Below, piece after piece: positions 51,987 through 61,569 of a stretch of 64,000 nt of DNA. Under the pieces are notes generated by a model. That model saw nothing but the letters and a program-made list of their open reading frames with translations, was not told the DNA's origin and made no database searches. Each line of letters opens with the position of its first letter. Position 1 is the first letter of the stretch. The translations under genes were made by a program, and so were the position numbers. Source of the DNA: Roseiarcus sp963836695 (GTDB lineage Bacteria > Pseudomonadota > Alphaproteobacteria > Rhizobiales > Beijerinckiaceae); contig CAWIKX010000015.1 of NCBI GenBank assembly GCA_963836695.1, positions 1 to 64,000 on the forward strand, given 5' to 3'.

Positions 51987-54353
51987 TTATTCCGCGGCGC
52001 GTTTCGCCATCGTCTTTTGCGCGGCGCGCCAAACAACCTGCGGGGTTGCGGGCATGGTCACGTCCTCGTGACCCAGCGCGTCGGTGAGGGCGTTGATAAC
52101 GGCCGGCGGAGCCGCGATTGCGCCCGCCTCGCCGCAGCCCTTGATGCCGAGCGGATTGGACGGACAGACTGTCTCGATCGTCTCGACTTTGTACGAGGGC
52201 AGGTCGTCGGCGCGCGGCATGCAGTAGTCCATAAAGCTCGCCGTCAAGAGCTGGCCGTCGTTATCGTAGTGCGCGCCTTCGAGCAGCGCCTGACCGATGC
52301 CCTGCGCGATGCCGCCATGCACCTGGCCTTCGACGATCATCGGATTGATCAGCTTGCCGAAGTCGTCGACGGCGGTCCACCGATCGATTGTCACCACGCC
52401 GGTTTGCGGATCGATCTCGAGTTCGCAGATGTGTACGCCCGCCGGGAAGGTCCAGTTGGTCGGGTCCCAGAACGCGCCTTCTTTCAGGCCGGGCTCGATT
52501 TCCTGGGTATTGATCTTGTGCCCGGAATAGGCGTTCAGCGCGACCGAGCCAAAGTCGATCGACTTGTCCGTGCCTTTGACCGTGAACTTCCCATCCTTGA
52601 ACTCGATGTCCTGTTCGGAGGCTTCGAGCACGTGGCCCGCGACCTTCTTCGCCTTGGCTTCGATCTTGTCGAGCGCCTTGGAGATCGCCGACATGCCGAC
52701 CGCGCCGGAGCGCGAGCCGTAGGTGCCCATCCCCATCTGCACCTTATCGGTGTCGCCGTGGACGATCGTCACATTTTCCATCGGGATGCCGAGACGACTT
52801 GAGACGAGCTGGGCGAACGTCGTTTCATGGCCCTGCCCGTGACTGTGCGAGCCGGTCAAGACCTCCACCGTGCCGATCATGTTGACCCTGACTTCAGCCG
52901 ATTCCCAGAGGCCGACGCCGCCGCCGAGCGCGCCGACCGCCGACGATGGCGCGATGCCGCAGGCTTCGATGTAAGCGGAGAATCCGATGCCGCGAAGTTT
53001 GCCCTTCGCGGCCGAGGCGGCCTTGCGCGCCGCGAGGCCCTTGTAGTCGGCCTCCGCAAGCGCCTTATCGAGGGCGGCCGGAAAGTCGCCAGCGTCATAA
53101 TTCATCAGAACCGGAGTCTGGTGAGGAAAAGTCCTGATGAAATTTGTGCGGCGGAACTCGGCGGGGTCGCGCCCCGTCTCGCGCGCCGCGACCTCAACCA
53201 GACGCTCGATCACGAATGTCGCCTCCGGGCGGCCGGCGCCGCGATAGGCGTCGACCGGCGCGGTGTTGGTGTAGACCCCGTCGACCTCGCAGTAGATATT
53301 GGGGATCGCGTATTGTCCCGACAGCAGCGGCGCGTAGAGATACGTCGGCACGGCGGAAGCAAAGGTCGACAGATAGGCGCCGAGATTGGCGGTGGTGTGG
53401 ACGCGCAACCCGGTTATCTTGCCGCTTGCGTCGAGCGCGAGTTCGCCATGCGTGACGTGGTCGCGCCCATGCGCGTCGCAGAGAAAGGCCTCGGTGCGAT
53501 CGGCGGTCCATTTCACCGGCCGGTCGATCTTCTTCGCCGCCCAGAGGCAGACGGTTTCGTCGGCGTAGATGAAAATTTTCGAGCCGAAGCCGCCGCCGAC
53601 GTCGGGCGCGATGACCCTCAGCTTATTCTCGGGCGCGAGACCGACGAAGGCCGACAGGACCACCCGCGCGACGTGCGGGTTCTGGCTCGTCGTATAAAGC
53701 GTCATCGTGTCGGTGCCGGAATCGTAGTCGCCGAGCGCGGCGCGCGGCTCCATTGCATTCGGGATCAGGCGATTGTTGACAAGATCGATTTTTGTCACAT
53801 GCGCTGCGGAAGCAAAGGCCGCATCGGTCGCCGCCTTGTCGCCGAGGTGCCAGTTGTAGACCGTGTTGTTCAGCGCGGCTTCGTGGATGTGACGTTGGCC
53901 GGGCTTGGCGGCGCCCGTAATGTCGATCACCGCAGGCAGCACCCCGTAGTCCACGACGATTTTTTCCGCCCCGTCCTTCGCCTCAGCGTATGTGTCGGCG
54001 ATGACAACGGCGACATGATCGCCGACATAGCGCACAGCCCCTTGCGCGAGCGAGGGATGGCCGCCGACGTTCATCGGCGAACCGTCCTTGGAATGAATCA
54101 TCCAGCCGCAAATGAGGCCGCCGACCTTGTCGGCCGCGATGTCGTCGCCGGTGAAGATCGCGACAACTCCTGGCGATTTCAGCGCCGCCGACGCGTCGAT
54201 TCTGTCGATCGTCGCATGGGCGTGCGGCGAGCGGAGGAAATACGCGTAGGCCTGGCCCGGACGGTTGATGTCGTCGACGTAACGGCCCTTGCCGGTGATG
54301 AAGCGGATGTCTTCAGTGCGCTTGACGGAGGCGCCGAGTGCGGTCACGCCCAT
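51987..54353 (-). CDS. coxL: Molybdenum hydroxylase large subunit, form II CoxL-like
   Basis: A 788-residue molybdopterin-binding catalytic subunit. The active-site loop at residues 369-375 is AYRGAGR, the form II signature, not the AYRCSFR of proven (form I) CO dehydrogenases, so copper-cysteine chemistry is not expected. The catalytic Glu is in GCGEAGAIAAPPAV near the C terminus. Other MoCo segments are APDVGGGFGSK and GSHSHGQGHETTFAQ. Form II enzymes have mixed or unknown substrates. ATG 54353 (MGVTALGASVKRTED) fits homologues. Confidence 0.92.
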   Translation of the reverse strand: MGVTALGASVKRTEDIRFITGKGRYVDDINRPGQAYAYFLRSPHAHATIDRIDASAALKSPGVVAIFTGDDIAADKVGGLICGWMIHSKDGSPMNVGGHPSLAQGAVRYVGDHVAVVIADTYAEAKDGAEKIVVDYGVLPAVIDITGAAKPGQRHIHEAALNNTVYNWHLGDKAATDAAFASAAHVTKIDLVNNRLIPNAMEPRAALGDYDSGTDTMTLYTTSQNPHVARVVLSAFVGLAPENKLRVIAPDVGGGFGSKIFIYADETVCLWAAKKIDRPVKWTADRTEAFLCDAHGRDHVTHGELALDASGKITGLRVHTTANLGAYLSTFASAVPTYLYAPLLSGQYAIPNIYCEVDGVYTNTAPVDAYRGAGRPEATFVIERLVEVAARETGRDPAEFRRTNFIRTFPHQTPVLMNYDAGDFPAALDKALAEADYKGLAARKAASAAKGKLRGIGFSAYIEACGIAPSSAVGALGGGVGLWESAEVRVNMIGTVEVLTGSHSHGQGHETTFAQLVSSRLGIPMENVTIVHGDTDKVQMGMGTYGSRSGAVGMSAISKALDKIEAKAKKVAGHVLEASEQDIEFKDGKFTVKGTDKSIDFGSVALNAYSGHKINTQEIEPGLKEGAFWDPTNWTFPAGVHICELEIDPQTGVVTIDRWTAVDDFGKLINPMIVEGQVHGGIAQGIGQALLEGAHYDNDGQLLTASFMDYCMPRADDLPSYKVETIETVCPSNPLGIKGCGEAGAIAAPPAVINALTDALGHEDVTMPATPQVVWRAAQKTMAKRAAE

Positions 54354-54392
54354 AATGTCTCTCTCCCTTTGAACGGCATTGAGGCGTCCTTG

Positions 54393-54888
54393 TTATTCTG
54401 CTGCTTGAGGCGTCGCGGCCGCGCTCATCTCGCGCGCGCCCTGGGCGATCGCTTTCACGATATTGTGATAGCCGGTGCAGCGACAGATGTTGCCCTCGAG
54501 GCCATGGCGGATCGCAGAATTCGTCGAGGTTTGGGCCCTCGCGATTCACGAGATCGATCGAGGCCATGATCATGCCTGGCGTGCAGAAGCCGCATTGCAG
54601 CCCATGATTGTCCTGGAAAGCCTGCTGCATCGGGTGCAGCTTGCCCTTCGTCGCGATCCCTTCGATCGTCGTCACCTGCGCGCCCTCGCAGCTCGCCGCC
54701 AGGACCGTGCAGGACTTTATCGCGCGGCCGTCGACGTGGACGACGCAGGCCCCGCACTGCGATGTGTCGCACCCGACATGAGTGCCAGTCAGGCGCAGAT
54801 TCTCCCGCAGGAACTGCACCAATAGCGTCCGCGGGTCGACCTCCGCCGACGCCTGGCGCCCGTTTACCGCCATCGAGACTTGAACCAT
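54393..54888 (-). CDS. coxS: Molybdenum hydroxylase [2Fe-2S] subunit (CoxS-like, frameshifted)
   Basis: The small subunit has two [2Fe-2S] domains. The plant-type cluster cysteines are in GTHVGCDTSQCGACVVHVDG and SCTVL. The second cluster begins with CGFCTPGMIMA and should end with ICRCTGYHNIVKA. One extra T near 54519-54521 shifts the frame between GPNLDE and SAIRHGLEGNICRCTG. Without repair the last two cluster cysteines are lost. GGAGG precedes ATG 54888. The gene order is coxG-S-L-M-D-E reading leftward. Confidence 0.87.
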
Positions 54889-54953
54889 TCCGATTTTCCT
54901 CCAAACCAAGACATTTCCTGGAGTTGCGCTCGACCCGGCTTAGCCAGGTCGCC

Positions 54954-55424
54954 TCAGGCTTTAGCCGCCTGCGCCTCGCTGCTCGTGGCGATGGTCACGA
55001 AGTTGGCGAAAAACTTGTCAGCCAGATTCTTGGCGACGCCGTCGATCAGGCGTGAGCCAAGCTGAGCGATCTTGCCGCCGACCGTCGCGTCCACGTCATA
55101 GTGCAACAACGTCCCTCCGGACGCATCTGACAGCGACACCTTTGCCCCGCCTTTGGCGAAGCCCGCGACGCCGCCCTCTCCCTCACCCCTGATCGTGTAG
55201 CCCTCGAGCGGGACGATGTGGGAGAGCTCCACTTTGCCTTTGAAGGTGGCTGAGACCGGCCCGATCCTGGTCTTCACGACCGCGGCGAAGCCGTTCTCGC
55301 TCGTCTTCTCCAACGATTGGCAGCCGGGAATTGCGGATTTGAGCGCCTCGGGGTCGTTCAGCAAGGCCCAGACTTTTGCTCTCTCGGCGGGCAAAGTCAC
55401 TTCGCCCGTCATCGTCATGGCCAT
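54954..55424 (-). CDS. coxG: CoxG-like membrane-recruitment/SRPBCC protein
   Basis: A 156-residue SRPBCC-fold protein (MTGEVTLPAERAKVWALLNDPEALKSAIPGCQSLEK; GPVSATFKGKVELS; VGGKIAQLGSRLIDGVAKNLADKFF). CoxG homologues bind quinone/lipid and tether the hydroxylase to the membrane for electron transfer. It lacks a long hydrophobic C-terminal tail. ATG 55424 follows AAGGGAACATTC. It is first in the leftward cox operon. Confidence 0.9.
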   Translation of the reverse strand: MAMTMTGEVTLPAERAKVWALLNDPEALKSAIPGCQSLEKTSENGFAAVVKTRIGPVSATFKGKVELSHIVPLEGYTIRGEGEGGVAGFAKGGAKVSLSDASGGTLLHYDVDATVGGKIAQLGSRLIDGVAKNLADKFFANFVTIATSSEAQAAKA

Positions 55425-55846
55425 GAATGTTCCCTTCCCGGACAACTCGGCTGATCGGGCGCGGTTCGAGATCAGCGGCGGTATATCGCCAGCATTTCGT
55501 AATGCGCGAGAAAGATCAAGACGCCGCGTATCCTCTCATTTTCACGAAGAGTGGGCCGCGTTGCTAAAGTGTGGGCGTCGATTTAAGGATGATCCGAAAT
55601 ATTCTGCTGTATATTACGACGATAATCGCAGGATTTGGAGGTCAACTGGCGGTCCGGGCCAAACGAGGAAAACCTCCCATCGTCGGGTTGCCGCGCGCGC
55701 CTCTGCCAGTTACGTTGCCCAAATCTGGGGCGAGGGATCTGCCGGCGCGGCGCCGTCGTTGGGTCAAGCGCTGGAAAGACAGGACGGCCGCGCACGAATG
55801 GCACGTTTCCTGCGAAGCGGGAAGAAACGAGAGGGTAAGTTGGCGC
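55425..55846. other. Divergent promoter region between cox and liv operons
   Basis: There is no supported gene in these 422 bases. Both operons must start here. An AT-rich patch at 55595-55625 (around CTGTATATTACGAC) is the most promoter-like part for the rightward genes. No clear operator palindrome was found. Confidence 0.5.
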
Positions 55847-56752
55847 ATGGATAACTTCCTGCAGCAGCTGATCAACGGGCTCACGCTGGGGTCGATCTAC
55901 GGACTCATCGCCATCGGCTACACGATGGTTTTCGGCATCATTGGCATGGTCAATTTCGCTCATGGCGACGTGTTCATGCTGTCCGCCTTTATCGCCCTCA
56001 TCATCTTCATGATTTTGACCCAGATTCTGCATGTGGGGTCGCTGCCGCTGGCGTTTGTCGTTGTGATGGTCGGGGCTATGGCGCTGACCGGGTTGTGGAA
56101 CTGGGCGATCGAACGGCTCGCGTACCGGCCCTTGCGCGGATCGTTTCGGCTCGCGCCGCTTATTTCGGCGATCGGAATGTCGATCTTTCTTTCGAATTTC
56201 GTCCAGGTTGTTCAGGGACCGCGCAACAAGCCCGCGCCGCAATTGCCTAATCACGTGTTCAATCTGAGCGGGGACGTCACCTTGTCGGTGCGCCAGATCC
56301 TCATCGTCGTCATCACGGTCATTCTTTTGGCCGCCTTCTGGTACCTCGTTCAGTTCACCTCGCTCGGGCGGGCGCAGCGCGCCTGCGAGCAGGACCGCAA
56401 GATGGCGGCGCTGCTAGGGATCGACGTCGACGCGACGATTTCGATCACTTTCGTGATCGGCGCGGCGCTGGCCGCGGTCGCCGGCGTCCTGTTCGTGATT
56501 TACTACGGCGTGGTGAATTTCGCCGACGGGTTCGTGCCTGGCGTCAAGGCCTTCACCGCGGCTGTGCTCGGCGGCATCGGCTCACTGCCCGGGGCGGTCC
56601 TCGGCGGCCTCCTGATTGGCCTCATCGAAGTCTTCTGGTCGTCCTATTTCACCACCGACTACAAGGATGTGGCCGCGTTCATGATCCTGGCGATCACGCT
56701 CATCTTCATGCCCTCGGGCATCCTCGGCAGGCCCGAAGTCGAGAAGGTCTGA
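55847..56752 (+). CDS. livH: Branched-chain amino acid-type ABC permease LivH
   Basis: A 301-residue permease with eight helices (NGLTLGSIYGLIAIGYTMVFGIIGMVNFAHGDVFML is diagnostic). The EAA-like loop is RACEQDRKMAALLGIDVDATI, and the C terminus (FTAAVLGGIGSLPGAVLGGLLIGLIE) is typical. ATG 55847 is preferred over a longer frame. LivHMGFK systems carry branched-chain amino acids, and relatives take urea or amides. Confidence 0.94.
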   Translation: MDNFLQQLINGLTLGSIYGLIAIGYTMVFGIIGMVNFAHGDVFMLSAFIALIIFMILTQILHVGSLPLAFVVVMVGAMALTGLWNWAIERLAYRPLRGSFRLAPLISAIGMSIFLSNFVQVVQGPRNKPAPQLPNHVFNLSGDVTLSVRQILIVVITVILLAAFWYLVQFTSLGRAQRACEQDRKMAALLGIDVDATISITFVIGAALAAVAGVLFVIYYGVVNFADGFVPGVKAFTAAVLGGIGSLPGAVLGGLLIGLIEVFWSSYFTTDYKDVAAFMILAITLIFMPSGILGRPEVEKV

Positions 56753-56754
56753 AA

Positions 56755-58207
56755 ATGACCGCGCCCTCGCAGACTTCCGAGATCGCGGCGCCTGTTGCAA
56801 CCGCAACACAATTCGTCCCGGCGCTCCGCAACGCCGCGGCGGCGGGACTGGTCGCCTTCGGCCTGTCGTTCCCAATTATCAGCTATCACGCCGAATCGAA
56901 CATCAACAACGAGCTTGTTCTGGCCAGCCGCTGGCCGTTGTCGTTCGGCATAGCGGCGATCGTCTTTGCTTTTGTTCTCCTGCGCCAGATGGCGCGCGCC
57001 GACTGGCGTGTCTGGTTCGACCGCATCGGCTCGGCCGCCGTCGGCGGCATGGGCGGCGTCATGGTGCAGGCGGCGCGGGAAGGCGAGGGCACCGCCCCGC
57101 CGTCAGCCGCCCGGGTGGCGTTCGGGCGCTATGTCGGCCCGTTCATGCTGGGTCTCGTGATCTTGTTTCCGTTGATCTCGCTTGGCCTCCTCGGGCCTCA
57201 GGGATCCCTCAAGTGGATCAACAATTACGGCGTCCAAATTCTCATCTACGTGATGTTGGGTTGGGGATTGAACATCGTAGTCGGCCTCGCCGGCCTGCTC
57301 GATCTCGGCTACGTGGCCTTTTATGCGGTTGGCGCCTATTCCTATGCGCTGCTCTCGACCATCTTCGGCCTTTCGTTTTGGATCTGTCTGCCGCTCGCAG
57401 GATTGCTCGCCGCGATGTGGGGCGTCATTCTCGGCTTTCCTGTCCTGAGGCTCAGGGGCGACTACCTCGCGATCGTGACGCTGGCCTTCGGCGAGATCAT
57501 CCGAATGGTGCTGATCAACTGGGTCGATCTGACCAACGGCTACGCCGGCATCAGCGAAATTCCGCATGTCACGTTCTTCGGCATTCCCTTCGATGATGAC
57601 GAAAACGGATTCGCGGCGATCTTCCATCTCCCCTATACGCCGATCTACCGGACGATTTTTCTTTTCTACCTGATCCTCGCGCTCGCTCTCCTCACCAATT
57701 TCGTGACAATTCGGCTGCGCCGGCTGCCGATCGGCCGGGCCTGGGAGGCGCTTCGCGAGGACGAGATCGCATGCCGCTCGCTCGGCATCAACACCGTCAA
57801 CACCAAGCTCACGGCGTTCGCGCTCGGCGCGATGTTCGGAGGCTTCGCCGGTTCGTTCTTCGCCGTTCGTCAGGGCTTTGTCAGCCCGGAGAGCTTCACC
57901 TTTATCGAAGTCGGCGACGATCCTCGCCATTGTTGTCCTCGGCGGAATGGGGTCACAGCTTGGCGTCGCCATCGCCGCCGCGGTGATGATCGGCGTTCCC
58001 GAACTCATGCGTGAACTCGAGTGGATGAAGGCGATCTTCGGCGAGAACTTCGATCCGACCCAGTATCGCATGCTGCTATTCGGCGCCGCGATGGTCATCA
58101 TGATGATCTGGAAGCCTCGGGGTCTCGTTTCGACGCGCATGCCCTCCGTCTTCCTGAAAGAGCGAAAGGCCGTGTCCAGCGATCTCGTGAAAGAGGGACA
58201 CGGGTAA
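56755..58207 (+). CDS. livM: Branched-chain amino acid-type ABC permease LivM (frameshifted)
   Basis: About 483 residues if repaired. It is longer than usual LivM because of an N-terminal extension with extra helices, common in alphaproteobacteria. The core is YVMLGWGLNIVVGLAGLLDLGYVAFYAVGAY, and RLRGDYLAIVTLAFGEIIRM. An extra base at 57908-57910 separates GFVSPESFTFIE from SATILAIVVLGGMGSQLGVA. The last 95 residues, including WKPRGLVSTRMP, are in the new frame. It overlaps nothing but follows livH by 2 bases. Confidence 0.87.
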
Positions 58208-58208
58208 G

Positions 58209-59120
58209 ATGAACTGGCTGACCGGCCCGCTGCTGGCCGTTGAAAACCTCACCATGCGATTTGGCGGCCTGGTCGCGGTGAACGCCTTCAGCTTCTCGGT
58301 CGGACGGGGAGATATCACCGCGCTCATCGGACCGAATGGCGCAGGCAAGACGACCGTCTTCAATTGCGTCACAGGCTTCTACAAGCCGACCGAGGGGCGG
58401 CTGGCGCTTGCCCGCGATGGCGTCGCGACGCCCGAGGACATAGCCGCAGTCACCCGTTCCAGCGGTCGACACGCCATGACGGCGAACGGCGAACTCTTTC
58501 TCCTCGAGCGGATGCCCGATCACGAGATCGCCCGCAAGGCGCGGGTGGCCCGCACCTTCCAGAACATCCGCCTGTTCCAGGGCATGACCACGCTCGAGAA
58601 TCTTCTCGTGGCTCATCACAATCCGCTCATGCTCGCCAGCGGTCTCACCGTGCTCGGGTTGATCGGCGCGCCAAGCTATCGCCGCAAGGAAGCCGAGTGC
58701 ATCGAGCGGGCGAAATACTGGCTGGACAAGATCGAGCTGATCGACCGCGCTGACGACCCGGCAGGCGAACTGCCCTATGGCGCCCAGCGCCGGCTCGAAA
58801 TTGCGCGCGCCATGTGCACCGATCCGGTGCTGCTTTGCCTGGACGAGCCGGCCGCCGGACTGAACCCACGCGAATCGGCGGATCTCAATGCGCTTCTCAG
58901 GTCGATTCGCGCCGAACACAATACCTCGGTGCTCCTGATCGAGCACGACATGTCGGTCGTGATGCAAATCTCCGATCACGTGGTGGTTCTCGACTATGGG
59001 GTGAAGATCGCCGACGGCACCCCGGCGGAAGTGCGCGCTGATCCGAAAGTGATCGCCGCCTATCTGGGCGTCGAGGATGAGGAGGAAGTCGAACAGATCG
59101 AAAAGGAGCTGGAGCAATGA
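58209..59120 (+). CDS. livG: Branched-chain amino acid-type ABC ATPase LivG
   Basis: A 303-residue ATPase with Walker A GPNGAGKTT, an RTFQNIRLF motif typical of LivG, a signature-like LPYGAQRRLEIARAM, and Walker B VLLCLDEPAAGLNP. The acidic C-terminal tail (GVEDEEEVEQIEKELEQ) is unusual but seen in relatives. Its stop overlaps livF (ATGA). Confidence 0.95.
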   Translation: MNWLTGPLLAVENLTMRFGGLVAVNAFSFSVGRGDITALIGPNGAGKTTVFNCVTGFYKPTEGRLALARDGVATPEDIAAVTRSSGRHAMTANGELFLLERMPDHEIARKARVARTFQNIRLFQGMTTLENLLVAHHNPLMLASGLTVLGLIGAPSYRRKEAECIERAKYWLDKIELIDRADDPAGELPYGAQRRLEIARAMCTDPVLLCLDEPAAGLNPRESADLNALLRSIRAEHNTSVLLIEHDMSVVMQISDHVVVLDYGVKIADGTPAEVRADPKVIAAYLGVEDEEEVEQIEKELEQ

Positions 59121-59860
59121 GCGTAGCGGGCGGAGCCGCCCTTGCGCCGCTCCTGCAACTGCGCGGGATCGAAACGTTCTATGGGAAAATCCAGGCGCTC
59201 CGAGGGGTCGACATCGACGTCAACAAGGGCGAGATCGTCACCCTGATCGGCGCCAACGGGGCCGGCAAGTCGACGACGATGATGACGATTTTCGGCGCGC
59301 CGCGGGCGCGCCACGGACGGATCACGTTCGACGGCCAGGACATCACCAACTTGCCGACCCACATGATTGCGCGCCTCCAGATCGCCCAGTCGCCTGAAGG
59401 GCGGCGCATCTTCCCGCGCATGACCGTGTTCGAGAACCTGCAGATGGGCGCCTCGATCAACAATTTCGCCCATTTCGACGCCGATCTAGAACGCGTGTAC
59501 ACGCTTTTTCCGCGTCTCAAGGAGCGCGCGCCGCAACGTGGGGGAACACTGTCGGGGGGCGAGCAGCAGATGCTGGCGATCGGGCGCGCGCTGATGAGCC
59601 GTCCCCGGTTGCTTCTCCTGGACGAGCCCTCGCTCGGACTCGCGCCGCTGGTGGTCAAACAGATCTTCGCAGTGATCGCCGAACTGAATAAGAGCGAGGG
59701 CCTAACCGTGTTCCTGGTCGAGCAGAACGCCTTTCATGCGCTCAAGCTCGCCCATCGCGGCTATGTCATGGTGAATGGCGCGATCACGATGCAGGGCGGC
59801 GGCGCCGAATTGCTCGCTCGTCCCGAAGTGCGCTCCGCCTATCTCGAGGGGGGGCACTAA
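59117..59860 (+). CDS. livF: Branched-chain amino acid-type ABC ATPase LivF
   Basis: A 247-residue ATPase with Walker A GANGAGKST, the LivF-specific QSPEGRRIFPRMTVFENLQMGA segment, signature LSGGEQQMLAIGRALM and Walker B LLLLDEPSLGLAP. It overlaps livG by 4 bases and the next small gene by 1 base. Confidence 0.96.
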   Translation: MSVAGGAALAPLLQLRGIETFYGKIQALRGVDIDVNKGEIVTLIGANGAGKSTTMMTIFGAPRARHGRITFDGQDITNLPTHMIARLQIAQSPEGRRIFPRMTVFENLQMGASINNFAHFDADLERVYTLFPRLKERAPQRGGTLSGGEQQMLAIGRALMSRPRLLLLDEPSLGLAPLVVKQIFAVIAELNKSEGLTVFLVEQNAFHALKLAHRGYVMVNGAITMQGGGAELLARPEVRSAYLEGGH

Positions 59861-60216
59861 TGGCTGGCTTCCTGTGGTCGGATGGGCCTTACGGCTTCCT
59901 CACCTTCGTCCTCATCACGCTGATTTTGGGCGGGGCTGGAGCTTGGGCGACCGGAAGGGCGATCGCCAAGACCTGGCGGCCGCTGGCGGCGCTTGCGCCC
60001 TACATGATCTTTCTCAGCGCTGGCGTGCGCTTTCTCCACTACGCGCTTTATGGCGAGCCGCTGCTGTCGCCTACTCTCTTTGTCGTCGCCTTGATTTGGA
60101 CGCTTGCAGTCAGCGGGCTTGGCTATCGAGCCATGCGCGCGAAGCAGATGGCGACCCAATACTCCTGGGCTTACGAAAGTTCGGCGCTGAATTGGCGCGC
60201 GAAAGGAAACGGCTGA
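59860..60216 (+). CDS. Small membrane protein of the DUF6867 type in the liv operon
   Basis: A 118-residue protein with three hydrophobic helices (GFLTFVLITLILGGAGAWATG, LAALAPYMIFLSAGVRFLHYAL, LFVVALIWTLAVSGLGYRA) and a polar tail. Proteins of this pattern accompany liv operons in Hyphomicrobiales and are catalogued as DUF6867. The role is unknown; an accessory subunit of the transporter is plausible from position. ATG 59860 overlaps the livF stop. Confidence 0.82.
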   Translation: MAGFLWSDGPYGFLTFVLITLILGGAGAWATGRAIAKTWRPLAALAPYMIFLSAGVRFLHYALYGEPLLSPTLFVVALIWTLAVSGLGYRAMRAKQMATQYSWAYESSALNWRAKGNG

Positions 60217-60362
60217 GGGAGCGTCGCTTGGGGCCAAACCTTTGTGTTTTTTAAGGTGACTCCTGACCAAAAAGGGGAAAGTATCGGCGCTCAAGGTGGA
60301 ATTATCTTCTACCACGGGCGTCAGGGAGGGCTTGGCGCCCGCAACTTATGGGAGAAAAATGA

Positions 60363-61484
60363 ATGACTAAACATTGGTTGTCCGGGGTCGCGCTTGCCGC
60401 GGCTTTGGTATTCTCGGCCGGCGCCCACGCGCAGATCAAAATGGCGGTCGCAGGGCCTATCACGGGGCCGAACGCGGCTTTCGGCGCGCAGCTCGTCAAC
60501 GGAACGCAACAGGCCGTCGATGACATCAACAAGGCCGGCGGCATTCTTGGCCAGCAAATCACGCTCGAAACGGGCGACGATGTGTCGGATCCGAAGCAAG
60601 GCGTTTCGGTCGCCAACAAGTTCGTCGGCGACGGCGTCAAGTTCGTGGTCGGCCACTTTAATTCGGGCGTCACGATCCCGGCATCCGACGTTTACTCGGA
60701 GAACGGCATCCTGTTCATTACCCCCGCGGCGACTAATCCGAAGGTGACAGACCGCAAGCTGTGGGACGCATTCCGCACCTGTGGTCGCGACGACCAGCAG
60801 GGCATGCTGTGGGCCGAACTCGCTCGCGACAAGCTCAAGGGCAAGAAGATCGCCATCGTCCACGACAAGACGACCTACGGCAAGGGACTTGCGGACGCGG
60901 CGCGCGACAACATGCACAAGTTTGGCATCAAGGAGGTGCTGTACGAAGGCGTCAACACCGGAGAAAAGGACTATTCGGCGATCGTCTCCAAGATCAAAGA
61001 ATCGGGCGCCGACTACATTATGTGGGGCGGCTTGCAAACCGAGGGCGGACTCATCCTGCGGCAGATGCGCGACCAGGGCATGAACACGGTCATGATCTCC
61101 GGCGACGGCATCACCAATAACGAGTTCTCTCAGATCGCCGGCCCGGGCGTGGAAGGCACGCTGATGTCCTTCGGTCCCGATCCGCGCAAGAACCCGGCGG
61201 CGAAGGATATCGTTGCGGAATTCAAGGCGAAGAACTTCGATCCGGAGGCTTATACGCTTTACGCCTACGCCGCCGTCCAGATCATGAAGCAGGCGGCGGA
61301 GAAAGCGAAGTCGGTTGACCCGAAAAAAGTCGCGGAAGCGATGCATTCAGGCATGACGTTCAACACCGTGATCGGCCCGATCGCCTATGACAAGAAGGGC
61401 GACCGCACCACTGTCGACTACGTCTGGTACGTCTGGAAGAAGGGTCCGGATGGCAAGATCAGCTACGAGCAGGTCGGCTCCTGA
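60363..61484 (+). CDS. livK: Branched-chain amino acid-type ABC substrate-binding protein
   Basis: A 373-residue periplasmic Leu/Ile/Val-binding-type protein. The signal peptide is MTKHWLSGVALAAALVFSAGAHA. The mature start QIKMAVAGPITGPNAAFGAQ and the segments GVKFVVGHFNSGVTIPASDVY and GKKIAIVHDKTTYGKGLAD fit LivJ/LivK. GGGAG precedes ATG 60363. It is separated from the membrane-subunit genes by 146 bases and followed by a strong terminator, so it may have its own promoter and higher expression. Confidence 0.95.
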   Translation: MTKHWLSGVALAAALVFSAGAHAQIKMAVAGPITGPNAAFGAQLVNGTQQAVDDINKAGGILGQQITLETGDDVSDPKQGVSVANKFVGDGVKFVVGHFNSGVTIPASDVYSENGILFITPAATNPKVTDRKLWDAFRTCGRDDQQGMLWAELARDKLKGKKIAIVHDKTTYGKGLADAARDNMHKFGIKEVLYEGVNTGEKDYSAIVSKIKESGADYIMWGGLQTEGGLILRQMRDQGMNTVMISGDGITNNEFSQIAGPGVEGTLMSFGPDPRKNPAAKDIVAEFKAKNFDPEAYTLYAYAAVQIMKQAAEKAKSVDPKKVAEAMHSGMTFNTVIGPIAYDKKGDRTTVDYVWYVWKKGPDGKISYEQVGS

Positions 61485-61535
61485 TCCATCGCCGCCGCTG
61501 GGCAGCGCTGAGCTCCTCTATGTCGTTGTAATAGG

Positions 61536-61565
61536 AAGCCCGCCGTTGTCGGCGGGTTTCTTTTT
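61536..61565 (+). terminator. Rho-independent terminator of the liv operon
   Basis: A CCCGCCG-TTGT-CGGCGGG stem-loop is followed by TTTCTTTTT. A typical strong intrinsic terminator, 50 bases after the binding-protein stop. It may also serve the convergent ccdA transcript. Confidence 0.9.
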
Positions 61566-61569
61566 GCGG

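Noticed and set aside
51987..54353. Calling the enzyme a true (form I) CO dehydrogenase
   Set aside because: The active-site loop is AYRGAGR, not the AYRCSFR needed for the Cu-binding cysteine.
52827..54569. Long rightward open frame (580 codons) opposite coxL
   Set aside because: It is antisense to an excellent gene, has Arg/Asp-rich composition typical of high-GC shadow frames, and shows no domain.
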